A stretch of DNA of 64,000 bases from Chelydra serpentina. Its lineage: Eukaryota > Chordata > Testudines > Chelydridae. A program made the position numbers and the translations under genes. Location of the stretch: assembly GCA_037349315.1 (NCBI GenBank), contig JBAIAC010000010.1:27630001-27694000 (forward strand), in the 5' to 3' direction. Position 1 is the stretch's first letter, and each line of letters opens with the position of its first letter. This document shows positions 1 through 12,271 of this stretch, piece after piece. Under the pieces are notes generated by a model. That model worked only from the letters and a program-made list of their open reading frames with translations. It searched no databases and had not been told where the DNA came from.

Positions 1-500
1 CCCACCTCCTTCCACTGGGTTTGCTTAATACAATCACCACCTCTTAACTTTCAAAGCTCTCCATCTCTGCTCTTAAGGTATACCCTTCCTCCTCTACCCT
101 GTCTCCTCTCAGAGGAGTCTCTTCCCTTCCCCCATTTTTCACTTCTCTTTTCACATGCTGGCTGCCTGGAACAGCCATCTCACATATGTCTATTTTTCCT
201 ATGCTGACTCATCTCAGACAGTTGAAGGGGAAGTGGGCAAATAAATGGAGGGGAACAAAGGGGCCTTGTGGTTTAGTGCAGTATATCAAAGGATCAAGTA
301 GGCCAATAGTCTTCAGAATTTAGACTCAATGAGTTAATTCTGAATATGAAAAACTGGATTAAGGGAGATTCTATGAATTCCCTTAGGGAATACACCACTG
401 CCAAACTGTGGAAAGCACTGAAGTACTATGGTGATGGGCTGCAAAGTATTAGCTTAACAGAACGTTTACAAGACCATCCTTATTTTTCAGGAATGCTCAC
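1..500 (-). other. RAB32: RAB32 intron 2, 3' portion missing
   Basis: Sequence downstream of the exon 2 donor. I looked on the minus strand for the family's last exon (helix alpha5 and a C-terminal CC) and found none, so the intron continues past the left edge. The first 150 bases are pyrimidine-rich on the plus strand. No repeat was recognised. Confidence 0.85.
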
Positions 501-778
501 CTTGGCAGATGTTTCAAACCACCCAATAAAGCCACCTTCTCTGCAGAACTGGTCCATTTGAGAGGGATTCTGGCTGCCGTCTTTTTTCTGGTCACACTTG
601 TTTGCAAGGAGAACTGCAGGGATAGGGCTGCCATTTGGAAGTAGCACTTTACTGTCCAAGTCGTGTTTCCACTTGGAAACCGCTTCAAAAGTGGAGCCTC
701 TTGTGACATCGAAGACCACAAGAGCACCAACTGCCTCCTTGTAGTACACTCTTGTCATGTTACCAAAACGTTCCTGGC
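501..778 (-). CDS. RAB32: RAB32 exon 2 (residues 77-169)
   Basis: This is the central GTPase exon. The acceptor TTTGTCTTTCAG|GC ends at 779, and GC completes the split Gly codon left by exon 1. The product continues QERFGN (switch II, 78-83), MTRVYYKEAVGA, NKCD (136-139, guanine recognition) and ETSAK (165-169). The exon ends exactly at a codon with the donor AAG|GTGAGC (GT at 500-499). Exons 1 and 2 total 507 bases, or 169 codons, without a stop. Reading through the donor adds only a short unrelated tail before a stop, so splicing is required. The remaining roughly 50 residues, with helix alpha5, the region known to bind the PKA regulatory subunit, and the C-terminal cysteines for geranylgeranylation, are not in the window. 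The only close alternative is the paralogue RAB38, but the PNGSPIPAVLLANKCDQ stretch fits RAB32 better. Confidence 0.95.
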
Positions 779-779
779 C

Positions 780-2985
780 TGAAAGACAAACAGAGCAACA
801 ATGTTTTCATATCAGCAAAAGCTATGGATATAAACTGAAGTTATCCCAGGTAGATAAAACAATTTTTAAAACCAAGTTTGTCAGATTGATATATCTGACT
901 CTAGGATTAAGTAAAAAAATTATAGTTATTTAGGTAAATTGGAAAAACAAGTCCACTTGTGTTCTATCAGCATTCAAAGACCATTGCATAGATATGCAAT
1001 GCATACCAGAGTATGGTACAACTGTTTTAAGCTGATGACCGCTTAATATCAACCATTTGTCAATAGTCAGTAGTAGTGGTTTTTCTTAACTGCTCTTTCG
1101 AGAATTGATCATGTTTCCTAGGACAAAAGCAATGCCCTCTGAAGTGTCACTGGCTTGCTAGATCTACACCAAGACGTTTCAAATCATTACCTATGATTTT
1201 AAAAAGTGTTAAACCCTATAATTGAACAGATTTCAGAGAGCCCACAGTGAATCTACAGAGTGCTTCAATTTAGCAGCTCGTTCAATAGTGCATACCAGGA
1301 CAGATGTTATGGACACAGTATCTTTGAGAATACCGTATCTTTATGAATGCTATATAACTAAGAGCTAGAAGTTCTATTCTAACTCCACAGAGGAGTTACA
1401 GGAATTTCCAGCAGGAATTTAAATTACTGGAGTAATTAATACAAATCCTTAGACTGGTAACCAGACTGGTTATGCCTCAGTCCTGGAGGAACTTGCACAT
1501 ACCAGTTTGGTCACCTTAACCAGGTCAAGGAACTGTAATTCACCAGCTTTACAGTGGAGGGACACTTCCTCAGTCCAAGACGTGACATGATGCTATGACC
1601 AAGAATGACAGAACCTGCAGAAAGGGCCAGAAGTACTGCGAAACCTGCCAAGGTCTCCATTTCAAAGATAAACGACTGACTGCTTAACAAGTTAAGACCT
1701 GCATATAAGCAGTTTATTATGATGTCTCATGCTTTTGTTCTGAATACTTTGCTTTATGAAGGTTGGCTGTCACTGCCCTGGGGAAAACAGGACTGCAAGT
1801 GCTGAACTGAAGTCAAACTGACTCAGGTGATCAGTTAATTGCAGCCCAAACACCAACCTAGAAAGCTGTGGGATCCTGCTCTGAGAAAGGTCTCGGGCCA
1901 TCACCCTAATACGGGTGCCCTCAGGGAGGTCATGAAAGGGTCTGAGGTACAGTTAGGTTGAGAACTGACACATACCATATAGTAACAGTAGAAGTCTCCA
2001 GTTCTTCTTAGGGAATAAGACTTGAGGATGAAGTGTATGTAATAAATACTACTCATCCCTTTCCCAGAATGAGAAGTACTCAAGAGGCATTTGTTACTAC
2101 CAAGTGGCTAAACATGCAGTGTTACAGTGAACCCATCTTTAATTTATGGGCCATTTTAAGTTTAAGCCTTTTCAAGCTCAAATCTGGAATGCCTTCAACT
2201 CTCTGAAGTAGTTAATTGTTTGAACAAGGAACCACACCAAGTTATACAAATATGTAAGCCTCTTTGAGAGTTAGAGACAGGAGAATAGAATCCATTCAGA
2301 CCTAAAATCTGGAAAGCGAGATAGTGGCTTTCCATATAGTGGAAAGCCAGTTATGCTAGCTGTTGTCCACTACTGCATCTCTAAAATACCAAAGACCGCT
2401 TGCCTTAAAATCCCTAAAGAAAGTTACTGTTAAGCAGAAACATTTTATGAATATACTTGTATGCATTTAGACTGAAGCCAAGTTCATATTTACTTTCACT
2501 GCTGTGTGGAAAGCATAAAGCCTAGAAGCATGCTCATAATAGTCTGGACATGTTTCAGTGTATGGTGTATTACAAAATGCTAGAATATCCATGAGAAAGT
2601 TGGGCATACTACTTGACTATCAAAGTGAGGTTAGGAAATTCACCTAGGAAGAAAAACACAAAAGGAACACCTTCCACCTATATTTTATAGTGTAGGTTTT
2701 TTATACCATGCCTGTCATGGTAATCCTTTTGAACATACAGGATTTGCTTAATGCAAGCTCTTCTAATATAAGAGGTAGTTAAATAACTATGATATTGTCA
2801 TCTCAGCAACATATTTATAAGTGCTCAATAAGCAAATCTCTCTGCCCTAACTTTTTTGGGTAAAGGAGATTGTTTAGCTGACTATAATATGGCTGACTAC
2901 AATATGCACTTTCCAGCAGAGGGAAACAAATATTAGTAGTACTCCACAACTCACTACATAGGAAAGGAACTAAAATAGTTTACAG
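780..2985. other. intron stretch, nothing recognised
   Basis: AT-rich intronic sequence without a repeat or coding segment that I can name. The short frame on the minus strand at 1901-2083 has no recognisable family features. Confidence 0.5.
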
Positions 2986-3485
2986 AGTAGCAGCCGTGTT
3001 AGTCTGTGTCAGACAAAAGAACAGGATTACTTGTGGCACCTTAGAGACTAACAAATTTATTTCAGCATAAGCTTTCGTGGGTTAGAACCCACTTCAGATG
3101 CATGGAATGGAACATACAGTGACCAGATATTTATACATTCAGAGAAACATGAAAAGGTGGAAGTACCTATACCAACTTTAAGAGGCTAATTAAAGAGGAA
3201 CTATATCAGTAGTGGGAAAAAAAAACCTTTTGAAGTGATAAACAAGATGGCCCATTGCAGACAGTTGACACAAAAGGTGCGAGTGAGGATAGTTAACTTA
3301 AGGGAAATAGATTCAATTAACATAATGGCCAAGCCATTCCCAGTCTCTGTTCAACCCTGAGTTGATGGTATCTAGTTTGCATATCAATTCAAGTTCAACA
3401 GCTTCTCGTTGAAGTCTGTTTTTGAAGTTTCTGTTGCAAAATTGCCACCTTTAAGTCTGTCACTCAGTGCAGTATTTTGCTAAAA
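2986..3485 (-). repeat. unclassified retroelement-like repeat, minus strand
   Basis: Minus strand reading includes the 3'-terminal signature CACGAAAGCTTATGCTGAAATAAA, then GTTAGTCTCTAAGGTGCCACAAG and a GACTAACACGGCTGCTAC end (plus-strand 2986-3080). I know this as a high-copy reptile repeat tail with a built-in AATAAA. Upstream, minus-strand translation shows short broken coding pieces (for example GGNFATETS near 3440). It may be a Penelope-like or other retroelement tail; the class is not settled. It is decayed by stops and indels. Confidence 0.6.
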
Positions 3486-3749
3486 CAGTTTAGCTCAGCA
3501 GCAAGTCCTTCTAGACCAGTACCCTTATTTTAGTAATATCAGTTCTTAAATGTAAGTCGGGAATAAACCTTTTTAGGACAAAAAAGGTGTCAGCCAAGCA
3601 GCTGCTAGAATCTGGAGTCAGCAATAACTGATGGAGTCCCCCCAAGAACCATCTGATTGGAGTGTGAAGTGTTTTAACAGAAATAAAACAAGAAGCTGTA
3701 CAAGCCTGATAAGATACTTAACATACTAAGTAAACTCATTTATTCATGT

Positions 3750-5930
3750 CTGAATATCAGTGACAGCAGAATTTTCTGAAGCTTTCATGCTCTCTCTCAA
3801 ACTCTGAATGCTCAGTAGCTGACCTTCTAGTGACTTACTGCACATAATCCATACATTTCCCAGGCTGGTCATCCCCTACTATGACCACCCTTCACCATTC
3901 CTTCCAGAGTAACTCTCAAGGTTACTTTCATCTCTGTGTCTAATGTGAGCAAAGTACATAAGTTTGCATCTGATTTTTGACACCAGGGTCTGCTTCTCTT
4001 CGATATTTCGAACGTAGGCATTAGTCTCCCCCCATCCAGGAAATACACAAGAACCTTTGCCAGCATTTAAAAAGCTTCAATTTTCTTGTCAGCATTAACT
4101 TTCCCATGATTCACATCCAAAGTGTCTCACCAGTTGTCCCTTCATACATTTCAAGATGACATCCCCCCCTTCCCCCCCCACAATACTTTAAGTGAGGCCG
4201 TAGCTGAGTGCGCCATCCGTCTTTTCAATTTCTCTGCAATGGTTCCTTGGTTGGAGATAAGTGATCCCAGATAATTTACTGCCTCTACAGCTTGTCTGTT
4301 AATCATGTCATCTTGCATCCTGTTTATTAGCAGTTTTCACTGCATTCAGGAAGATTCCATATTCCTCACCGGTTTACACACACTGACATTGTTGCATTGC
4401 ATCACTGGGTTGTAGCAGAAAGTGTTGCATCATTAGCAGATCTGAGGTCAGTTAAGAGGTGTCCGTCCACCAGTAGAAATCCCAGCTCCTTCCACTTGGA
4501 AGGTTTGACAAAGTTCTCATAATACATTCTGTGCATGTATTAGAGAGGGTCGGGGACTCTCACCCTGACAGTGAGTGATTTTTCTAATGGGTATCTATTG
4601 CTGTTTGCACTGTGGTCTGTTGGTGGAGATTTGCAATGAGTTCAATGAGATGCTCTGGAATCCCCATGACCACCAGTATGTTCTAAAGACAGTCATGTTG
4701 GACAGTATGAAACATTCATTAGTCAATGAAGCACATCAATGGGTGATAACACTCTGCAAATCACATTATGGATATTTGCAATTAGGTCATGTGCCTTGGC
4801 CCACTCTGAAACCAGCTTGTTGTGGTAGTTCTGCTTCTCTCCCCCCCACGCAATCCTAGATTATACAGAGCAGAAGTTTGCTCATGTGCTATATCAGGGA
4901 GATGGTACAATAGTTACTGAACAGTTATGTCTCCCTTCTTTGGTAAGGACAAAGATTCTCTTCAGCCAGTCCCCTAGTGAGTCCTACATCATTGCAAATT
5001 TTCCAGCATCAGTACTGCATTTGCCAATCACTGAACAATTCTGCAGGCACATTTAGCACTTCCCAGGCTTCATTTTCAAACAGCATGAACCACTTCCTCA
5101 CAGGATGGCTTGTTCCAGCTCTGTATTTTCTTGTCATCCTGTGTGATGACTGGCTGTGGTGAGACATACAGATTGTTACAGTAACTTCTTCACCTGTATT
5201 TACTATCACCCTCAGTGAGAACTCTGCCATCACACTGTTATTCTGTTTGATAGAGGGGAAAACCTTTTGGTAAGAAGTCTGACCACTGAATGCACATTTT
5301 GTATTATTCTTTATAATTCTGAAGTTCCATACATTTTGCCCTTATAAAATTCACTCTGCTTGTCTAATGTAACTTTGAATCTGTCTGTTCAGTTCCTTGT
5401 ATTTCCCTATGTTCTTCCATTTCTAAGCTACTCTTTCATTCTTCCACCAGCTCAAACACCTTCTCAGTTAACCAGGGTGTCTTCAAACACTGACTTCTTG
5501 GAATATGTGCTTTGGCAGTGCCAAGCATAATAGTTTTTATTCTATTCCAAAATTCATTGGGGTTGTTTTCACTCATGCTGATCCCTCAAACCCATTCTGG
5601 ACAGAAGTCATATAATTCTCATTGATTCTGGTTAAGTCTAAACTCTGTGGACTTGTCAAACATCGTAAGTTTTAATTATGTTTGAAGCTAACAGCTGATT
5701 GTCTGACCCGCTTCAGATTACATGCACTCGGGGAAATCTTTGTTCATTGGACATTTCATCTCCAGAATTGCTGTATTAGAGAGTCGATTTGGTTGTGTCA
5801 TACTATCAGGTGTCCTCCATGTGTGCAGCATCTAGGATGTTGTTGAAAATGGTGTTTGTAATGAACAGGTGATTAGAGCAGCAGAATTCAGCTAAACCAT
5901 CTTCCTCATTTTGAGAGCCAATACTAGCAG
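3750..5930 (-). pseudogene. decayed non-LTR retrotransposon (LINE) with endonuclease and reverse transcriptase remnants
   Basis: Minus-strand translation in several frames gives, from right to left, an endonuclease-like end (ITNTIFNNILDAAH near 5830-5870, then GSDNQLLA near 5700), a fingers/palm part (DWLKRIFVLTKEG near 4940) and a C-terminal part VNYLGSLISNQGTIAEKLKRR near 4200-4260, followed by GCES and GRPAW-like residues to about 3850. The order EN-RT-C-terminal YLGS..GCE matches non-LTR retrotransposons of the type ending in a GCETW-like domain. Many stops and frameshifts make it an old copy. The exact clade was not determined. The short open frames in this interval are pieces of it or chance. 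Confidence 0.7.
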
Positions 5931-6955
5931 CACAAAAATACAGTACAGGGGTATTCCCTTATTTGGGAGCAGTGCAAGCAGTAAGAGGGGAGGACAGTTT
6001 GACCTTTTTGATACATTAAGAATAACTGCTATTGACTTGCTCCTCTTCAGATGTTACATCAGAAATAGAAGCAGGATCTTTGAGCAAGATGGAAGGAAGG
6101 AAGTGGGAGTCTCAAAATACATGGTCATCACAGAATCCCAACCTCAAATAGCCTCAGGCAAGACAGTCAAGCAAGATGTAGAGCATTTCCAATTAGAGGA
6201 CTGAGTGGGGACAGTTGGGGAGGTTACTGGTAAGTGAGGGAAGGGTTTAGCCTTCCTGTACTGAATACAGGACAATTTGCAATCAGTGAAGCAAAGCAAA
6301 GCAAGACCGCCCCCCCCCCCGCCCCCCAGCAATGAGAATTTATAAAGGAGGTATTGCTAGAACTTAACCAGTATCTCCTAAAAATGAATACTAAGCTAGT
6401 GACTCCTAAAACTGAATAAACTATGTAATCTCACCTTCAAAAGATTTTCTAGCACACTTAAAGGTGCTATGTGCTTCCCTAAAAAAGGGTACATGTTGAA
6501 GACAGCTTGCAATGCGGTTGTGAACTTTAGACCAGACAGTTTCATTAAAACACCAGGAAAAGGAGTGAGGAGCAGATGAACATGGGTTACAGATATGATT
6601 ATGCAGATTGTCCACTTCAGATTGCATACATGGTGGTACAATTATTTCAAATGTGAAATAACATTAACCTTTGAGATACTGCACAAGCAAAATTTAATAG
6701 CAGTTTAAAGCCCTGATTTGAGATCAGCTGTTCTAAACAGCAATGCTTTTCTGAATGAGGTACAGGAAGAACTAACTATGAGCTATTTTCCATGAATCAG
6801 AAAGGGCTCCGGGGAAGGTAAGTGGCAGAAATCACAGCAAGAGTTCGTATATGTCAAGCTCCTTGCTCCACACAGACTAAGTATAGAAGATTCTTCTGCC
6901 TTTATGATTTCCTTATGTGCATTTCCAGCCAAGTTACATGTGACTGCATCATCAC
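5931..6955. other. intron stretch, nothing recognised apart from a C-run
   Basis: No gene or nameable repeat. A C-rich homopolymer run lies at 6310-6328. Confidence 0.45.
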
Positions 6956-6958
6956 TAG

Positions 6959-7204
6959 GGACTTGTCTACACTGGCACTTTATAGTACTGCAACTTTCTC
7001 ACTAAGGAGTGTGAAAAAAATCACGTCCCCGAGTGCAGCAAGTTTCAGCACTGTAAAGCCCCAGTATAGACAGTGCACCAGCATCACGCTCCCAGTGCTG
7101 GTAGCTACGCTCCTCGTGGAGGTGGTTTTTTTAAGCGCAACTACACAAGCCATGTTAAAGTGCTGCCGCGGCAGCGCTTTAATGTTGCCAGTGTAGACTA
7201 GCCC
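6959..7204. mobile_element. short TIR element, GGRCTTGTCTACACTGG ends, TAG duplication
   Basis: Left end GGACTTGTCTACACTGGCA and the reverse complement of the right end GGGCTAGTCTACACTGGCA form a terminal inverted repeat of about 19 bases. TAG flanks both sides (6956-6958 and 7205-7207). A 3-bp duplication of TWA/TNA type with such ends suggests a PIF/Harbinger-like nonautonomous element. The interior holds further palindromes (TGCCGCGGCA). No coding capacity. Confidence 0.75.
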
Positions 7205-7207
7205 TAG

Positions 7208-9814
7208 GAAATATTACTTTAGGTGTCAAAACCACAATGTGTGATGAAGAGAACTAGTCAGCTCTGAAGCCTAGATGAACACTTCCTAAACCTCTGTTTA
7301 TCATCTAGACTAGAGTAATAGGATAGTGTTGGTTTTAAAATGGTCCAGATGTAAACTTGTGACTCCTTAAAATACATACTTTGAGGTAAATGTGCACTTC
7401 AGTAAAAAAGTAGTGTTAGTTACCCTACAATAAGTATAGTTCAAGACATGTTATCCTGAGATTCCACATCAAGAGTGATATCTGTGTAAACAATCACCTG
7501 GAGTTCAACTTCTCATTTCTAAACTCCTATGCACATTATGTAAATGGAAACATTAACCATTTTAATGGTCATTTATTGAAAGTTCTTAAAATCAACTTCT
7601 AGGCAACACTAAAGTGTAACACATTGGAAAGAAATACATTTGCCTTGAAAATAAATTAAGCCTGAGTTTGTACATGACACAATGTTACTCGTATTGAAGC
7701 CAGTGATTCTTGCACTTAATTTAACAAGTACTGCATGACTAATATCCCAGTGATTGCTGTACTACTACTGACCAAGCATGGCCATTCTCATGTTCTTAAT
7801 ACCTTTGCCTATGAAGATTTAGCCTCCTTAAATTAGTTTCTTTTTTACAAGTCCCAGGTGACTTGTTTCAGCAAGATTTGACATTGTCAGGTTACGATAC
7901 TCTGACAATGCTAGGTAACTGCTACATTTCTTATTTATTACAGTGTCTGGGAATACTGGGTTAGGGCCCTCACTGCTTGAGATGACACACTTGAAACAGA
8001 AAATACATCAAGAATCTTATTGTGAGAATAGGTTAAGTAGAAGCAATGTTACTCCACTAGCTTACATTATTCTATACAATATTCCGCCCCCCCCCCCCTT
8101 TTTTTTTTTACACAAATTAATGCAACCCTTTGTTATAGGCAATGTCTGGCTGTGTAAGCCTAAGATATGTACTTGCTAAGCTTTGTTTTGCTAAAACACA
8201 TTAAAATGTGAGCCATTTGAAATAAGACTTCAAAGTCATGTCCAGACAATAAATATCTGTAAAGAGAAACTTTTTCCATATAGAATGGAAAAAATTGTTT
8301 AAACTAGTAGTTTGAGTGTCAATTGTCACCTTAACTGCAATATACAAGGTACCAACATGGTTTTGCTAAGGATAAGTTAGTAGGCGCTGACTTTTTAGTA
8401 GCTGATAAAAATCATTCTGGTATCTAACTATTGGGTTAAAAAAACCCTATGGCATCTGTAGGTGGTCATTAGCTTTTAAGCAGCAAACAACTAGAAAGAA
8501 TCACTATGCAGTAATGTAGTTGTTCCAGAAATACTGCGCACAAGGAATGTTGGCAGACCAAGTTGCACTTCAACAACCTGTAGTCAGAGCAAGCTTGATA
8601 AATCCTAGATAAGCTGCTTTGCTGTTACAGTTCACTGCACTACATTCTATGGGAATCCATAACAAGTTGACTAATTTAGTATCTCTATGTACCTCTTGAT
8701 ATAGACTGTTGGGTAGAGCTTTAATGCTGTAGGTGCTGTGAAGCAGGAGACTAAAGGACTATTTGTCTTGAATTTCATAAATTGAAAGTAAGTGCACAAA
8801 GTCCCTGCTGGTGAAAAGGGCTAAAAATGTGTGTGATGAAAATGAGTAATGCAAACTTATTTATATTTAAATCATTAGGACAACCAAAGATCAGAATTTA
8901 ATAATGAATTCTTCACCTAATAATGAATTCTTCACAGTTTGAGATTGTGGGTCAAAGTGTTAGCTAAAAGTTTATGCTAGAGTGATGGGATTTAAATAGA
9001 AGCTAGCAGGGACTGGATTCATTTCACTTGCTATATGCATCTTTTAAAGAAATAATGTGATTTGAAATCTAATTATGCATAAAGCTCACCTATGTCAATG
9101 AACTTTAGAGGGAGAATCAGGGGAAGTGCACTATCACTGCTCCCTATTGTCTCAACCCATCTATGGCATCTTGGAAGGGATGTACTACTAAAACCACAGC
9201 ATTTTAGTTACAGCAGTACAACCCTCTTGTTGATGCACTGGTGTAAACAATCTCATACAGTATAGCTTATCCCCATAAGGGAAAGGGAATCAGCTATACT
9301 CTGAGAACATTTATAATCATAACTGCATCAAAATTAGGGGTTATGCCAAGTATAACTTCCAACAATAAAGACAGCTCCAATTGAAGTTCTACTGATACTA
9401 AAAAACCGTTTAGATCAGGCTTTAACTTGGTTATAATCTAATTGGATAGGAACTATATTTCACTGTGTTTGCATAGTGCCTAGAACAAAGGAGCCCCAAT
9501 CCTGACAGGAAAAGTCTAGGCATGCAAATAGATACCATGCATCACCTTATTCAGTTAGCTCCTCTTTGAGGTAAGTGAAGCAGTTCAGACATCTCAGGTC
9601 TATTGCAGGCTGAACACTTCATAGAAAGTGACAGTGCTACAATTTCTCTTCATAACCAAGAGGCCACGGAGTGTTTTATAAAAATACAGATTTTTACCAC
9701 CATGCAACAAGGATCCATTATTCCCTGATTATGACACTAATTGCATAATCCCGCTATAATTTCTGCAGGGCACTACATTTGTTGCACAAACTGGATGGTG
9801 CATATTGAAAAAAG
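7208..9814. other. intron stretch with only minor repeats
   Basis: No gene. Contents noticed: a C-run followed by a T-run at 8085-8110, a tandem duplication of an 18-base unit at 8899-8935, and a short tail resembling an old SINE 3' end (GTGCCTAGAACAAAGGAGCCCCAATC) around 9470-9505. Confidence 0.5.
8899..8935. repeat. 18-base tandem duplication
   Basis: TAATAATGAATTCTTCAC occurs twice in direct tandem, separated by a single base. It is a recent-looking, exact duplication. Confidence 0.9.
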
Positions 9815-9893
9815 AAAGTCCTAGCAGCCTGAGCCAGAAAGTCTACACTGCAATTAAACAGCCCTAGGCATCTAACTGCAATGTAGACATACC
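9815..9893. mobile_element. short TIR element remnant
   Basis: It contains GTCTACACTGCAATTAAACAGCC and ends AATGTAGACATACCC followed by TAA. This is the right-end type of the GGGTATGTCTACAC family. It is internally deleted or 5' truncated. Confidence 0.5.
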
Positions 9894-10253
9894 CTAAGAG
9901 CCTTGGAAATGTGAAGCAAGTTAACTGTTGCAATGACATCTGTCTAGTTGCAGAACTTAAAACAATAGCTTTGAGAAGCGTCATGCACTGCATGTTAGCA
10001 CTCATGGAGACAATGCTTAACTCGGATGCCCAACATTCTTACCTGCATTGAGCAGTAACAAAGAAGGATCATATTCTGAAGATCAGTACAGTACAATGTG
10101 AGCAACAACTAATTTAGGCATCACCAGTGAGTGGATTTGGTAGAGTACTGCCAACTCCACAACAAGAAGGAATCAAGACCAAAGAGCCTAACAAAGCATC
10201 TTCCCAAGGGGAAGCCAGTTCAAGAAGCCCAGCGGATCATGTAAAGCCTCTAC

Positions 10254-10508
10254 GGGTATGTCCACACTGCAAAAAACACTGTTGCAGAGAGTCTCCAAGC
10301 CTGAGTTAAGTGTCAGGCTCGCACAGTGGGGGTAAAAATAGCAATGTAGGTGTTCCTACGCTTTGAGACCCTCCCTCACCGCCAGGCTCCAGCATGATCG
10401 GTAACACCTACACTGCTAGTTTTAGTCCCACAGCATGTGCCCGAGACACTTGACCCAGGCTCAGACTTGCTGCTGCGTTGGATGTTTCTGTGCAGCATAG
10501 ACATGCCC
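10254..10508. mobile_element. short TIR element, GGGTATGTCCACACTGC ends
   Basis: Left end GGGTATGTCCACACTGCA pairs with the reverse complement of the right end, GGGCATGTCTATGCTGCA. It belongs to the same broad group as the TAA-flanked elements, but no matching 3-bp duplication is preserved. Confidence 0.6.
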
Positions 10509-11076
10509 AGGAGAAAGGCAAGGACAATGTGCCAAGTCCAGCCAAGTCACACCCTTTCCTACAAGGATGCTAAGCCCAGAGAGCATGAATCACATTTCAA
10601 ACAGCTGCACAATCTATTGTGAGCACAATTTAGAAATACACCACCCCCTTTTTCCAATCAAATCTGATGCCTGTTGAAGGCTAGTGATAAAAAGAACGTG
10701 TTCTGAGTTTTATGAGGTTTATTTACGAGTTCTGCTGTTAGACATCTGCATCTGACAGGAAATGCAGATATTATAGGACACTTTTGGGGAATGAGAATTT
10801 TTTGGTTTGATTGTATCAGGCCTCATTTATTCTTTACGGAGCATTGCTCAGCACAGCTGCAAGAATGATTTTTTCTCTTTAACTACAGCAGCAGGTGCTT
10901 CAGGAACACATTAAGCAGAGGTTCTGAAGTGAAGCAGAGAAAGTATCTGGAGGGATAATAGTGTTTCCTTTACTCTAATGAAGTTCTTCCTTCCTGGCTA
11001 GGTAGAAGTCAAAAGAGCTTTCTTCCACAATTATGCAACAGCCCCACTTGTACTGCCTCAGGTCACTGGTTACATC

Positions 11077-12271
11077 TACATGGGAAGTAGAACTTGTGAT
11101 TGTAGCATGGTTAGGCATATCTATACAGTAACTCCTCACTTAACATTGTAGTTATGTTCCTGAAAAGTGCGACTTTAAGCAAAACGATGTTAAGCGAATC
11201 CAATTTCCCCATACTTAATGTAAATGTGGGGGTTAGGTTCCAGGGAAATTTTTTTCACCAGACCAAAAAAACCTATAACACAAAATTTAATACTGTACAC
11301 AGCAATGATGATTATGAAGCTTAGTTGAGGGGGTGGAGTCAGAAGGTGGGATATTTCCCAGGGAATGCCTTACTGCTAAATGATTAACTAGAACTCAGCT
11401 GAGCCCTCAGGGGTTAACACATTGTTGTTAATGTAGCCTCATGCTCTACAAGGCAGCACGAATGAAGGGAGGGGAGACAGCATGGCAGACAGACACCCAG
11501 TGAGAGTGAGGTGCATTGCCCCTTTAAGTACACGGAACTACTTTAAAGTAGATTGCCTTTTTAAGTAGACCATGAAGTTGAGACAGCAGCTGCTGCCTGC
11601 AAGCTCCCTCCATCCTGAGCCCTCTCCTGTCCCCCACCCTGCTCTTTGGAGACTGGGTAATATCAAGGGGGACACCTTGATATTATCCTCTTTCCCCCCA
11701 CCCTGCACAACAAGGGAGCAGCTCCAATGCAGAGGGCAGGAGCAGCACATGGCAATGGGGGGAGGGACAGCTGAATTGTCAGCAATTGATAGCCTGCTGG
11801 GAAGCTGCTGCACAGGGAACTTAGGGGAGTGGGGAGCTAATAGGGGGGCTGCCGGTCCACCCTGGTTCCAAGCCCCCACCAGCTAGCTCCAACTGGCTGC
11901 TCTTTCTGCAAGCAGTGGACAAAGCAGTCAGCTGCCAGACAACGTTATAAGCGAGTATTGTCCAACTTTAAACGGAGCATGTTCTCTAATTGGTCAGCAA
12001 AGTAACAATGAAACAACATTAACTGGGACGACTAAGTGAGAAGTTACTGCACTAGTTTTAATCTAGCTAGCACTGGTGACAATAGTAGCAGACATGGTAA
12101 CACACGCTAGCTGCGTCAGTACAAGCCCGCCAGGGAAGCTGGAGACATACTGAGGTGGCTAGCCAGTATTGCCATGTCTACACTATTACCTGCACTAGCC
12201 AGATTAAAAAACTCTTGGGTATGCCTATCCCTCTACAACCACACCTTCATTTACAATATAGACGTACCCTT
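11077..12271. mobile_element. short TIR element split by a Tigger-like insertion
   Basis: Outer halves 11077-11125 and 12050-12271 look like one element with GGTTACATCTACATGG and the reverse-complement right end GGGTACGTCTATATTG. Its right half contains GCCATGTCTACAC and tandem-like CTAGC motifs. The 924-base insertion at 11126-12049 interrupts it, so the outer copy is older. Confidence 0.5.
11126..12049. mobile_element. Tigger/pogo-like DNA transposon copy, nonautonomous
   Basis: Ends CAGTAACTCCTCACTTAAC (left) and, reverse-complemented, CAGTAACTTCTCACTTAGT (right) form a roughly 19-base inverted repeat. The left flank is TA and the right flank CA, consistent with a mutated TA target duplication. 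The subterminal sequence GCGACTTTAAGC..GATGTTAAGCG is repeated in diverged form at the other end. It carries no transposase frame; the 104- and 113-codon open frames inside it are on opposite strands and have no family features. Confidence 0.7.

Noticed and set aside
1..500. Possible RAB32 last exon to the left of exon 2
   Set aside because: No minus-strand frame in this stretch resembles the helix alpha5 region or ends with the prenylation cysteines; the exon must lie outside.
11538..11886. Paired 104- and 113-codon frames on opposite strands
   Set aside because: They lie inside the Tigger-like element and are not transposase; mutual antisense openness is a composition effect.
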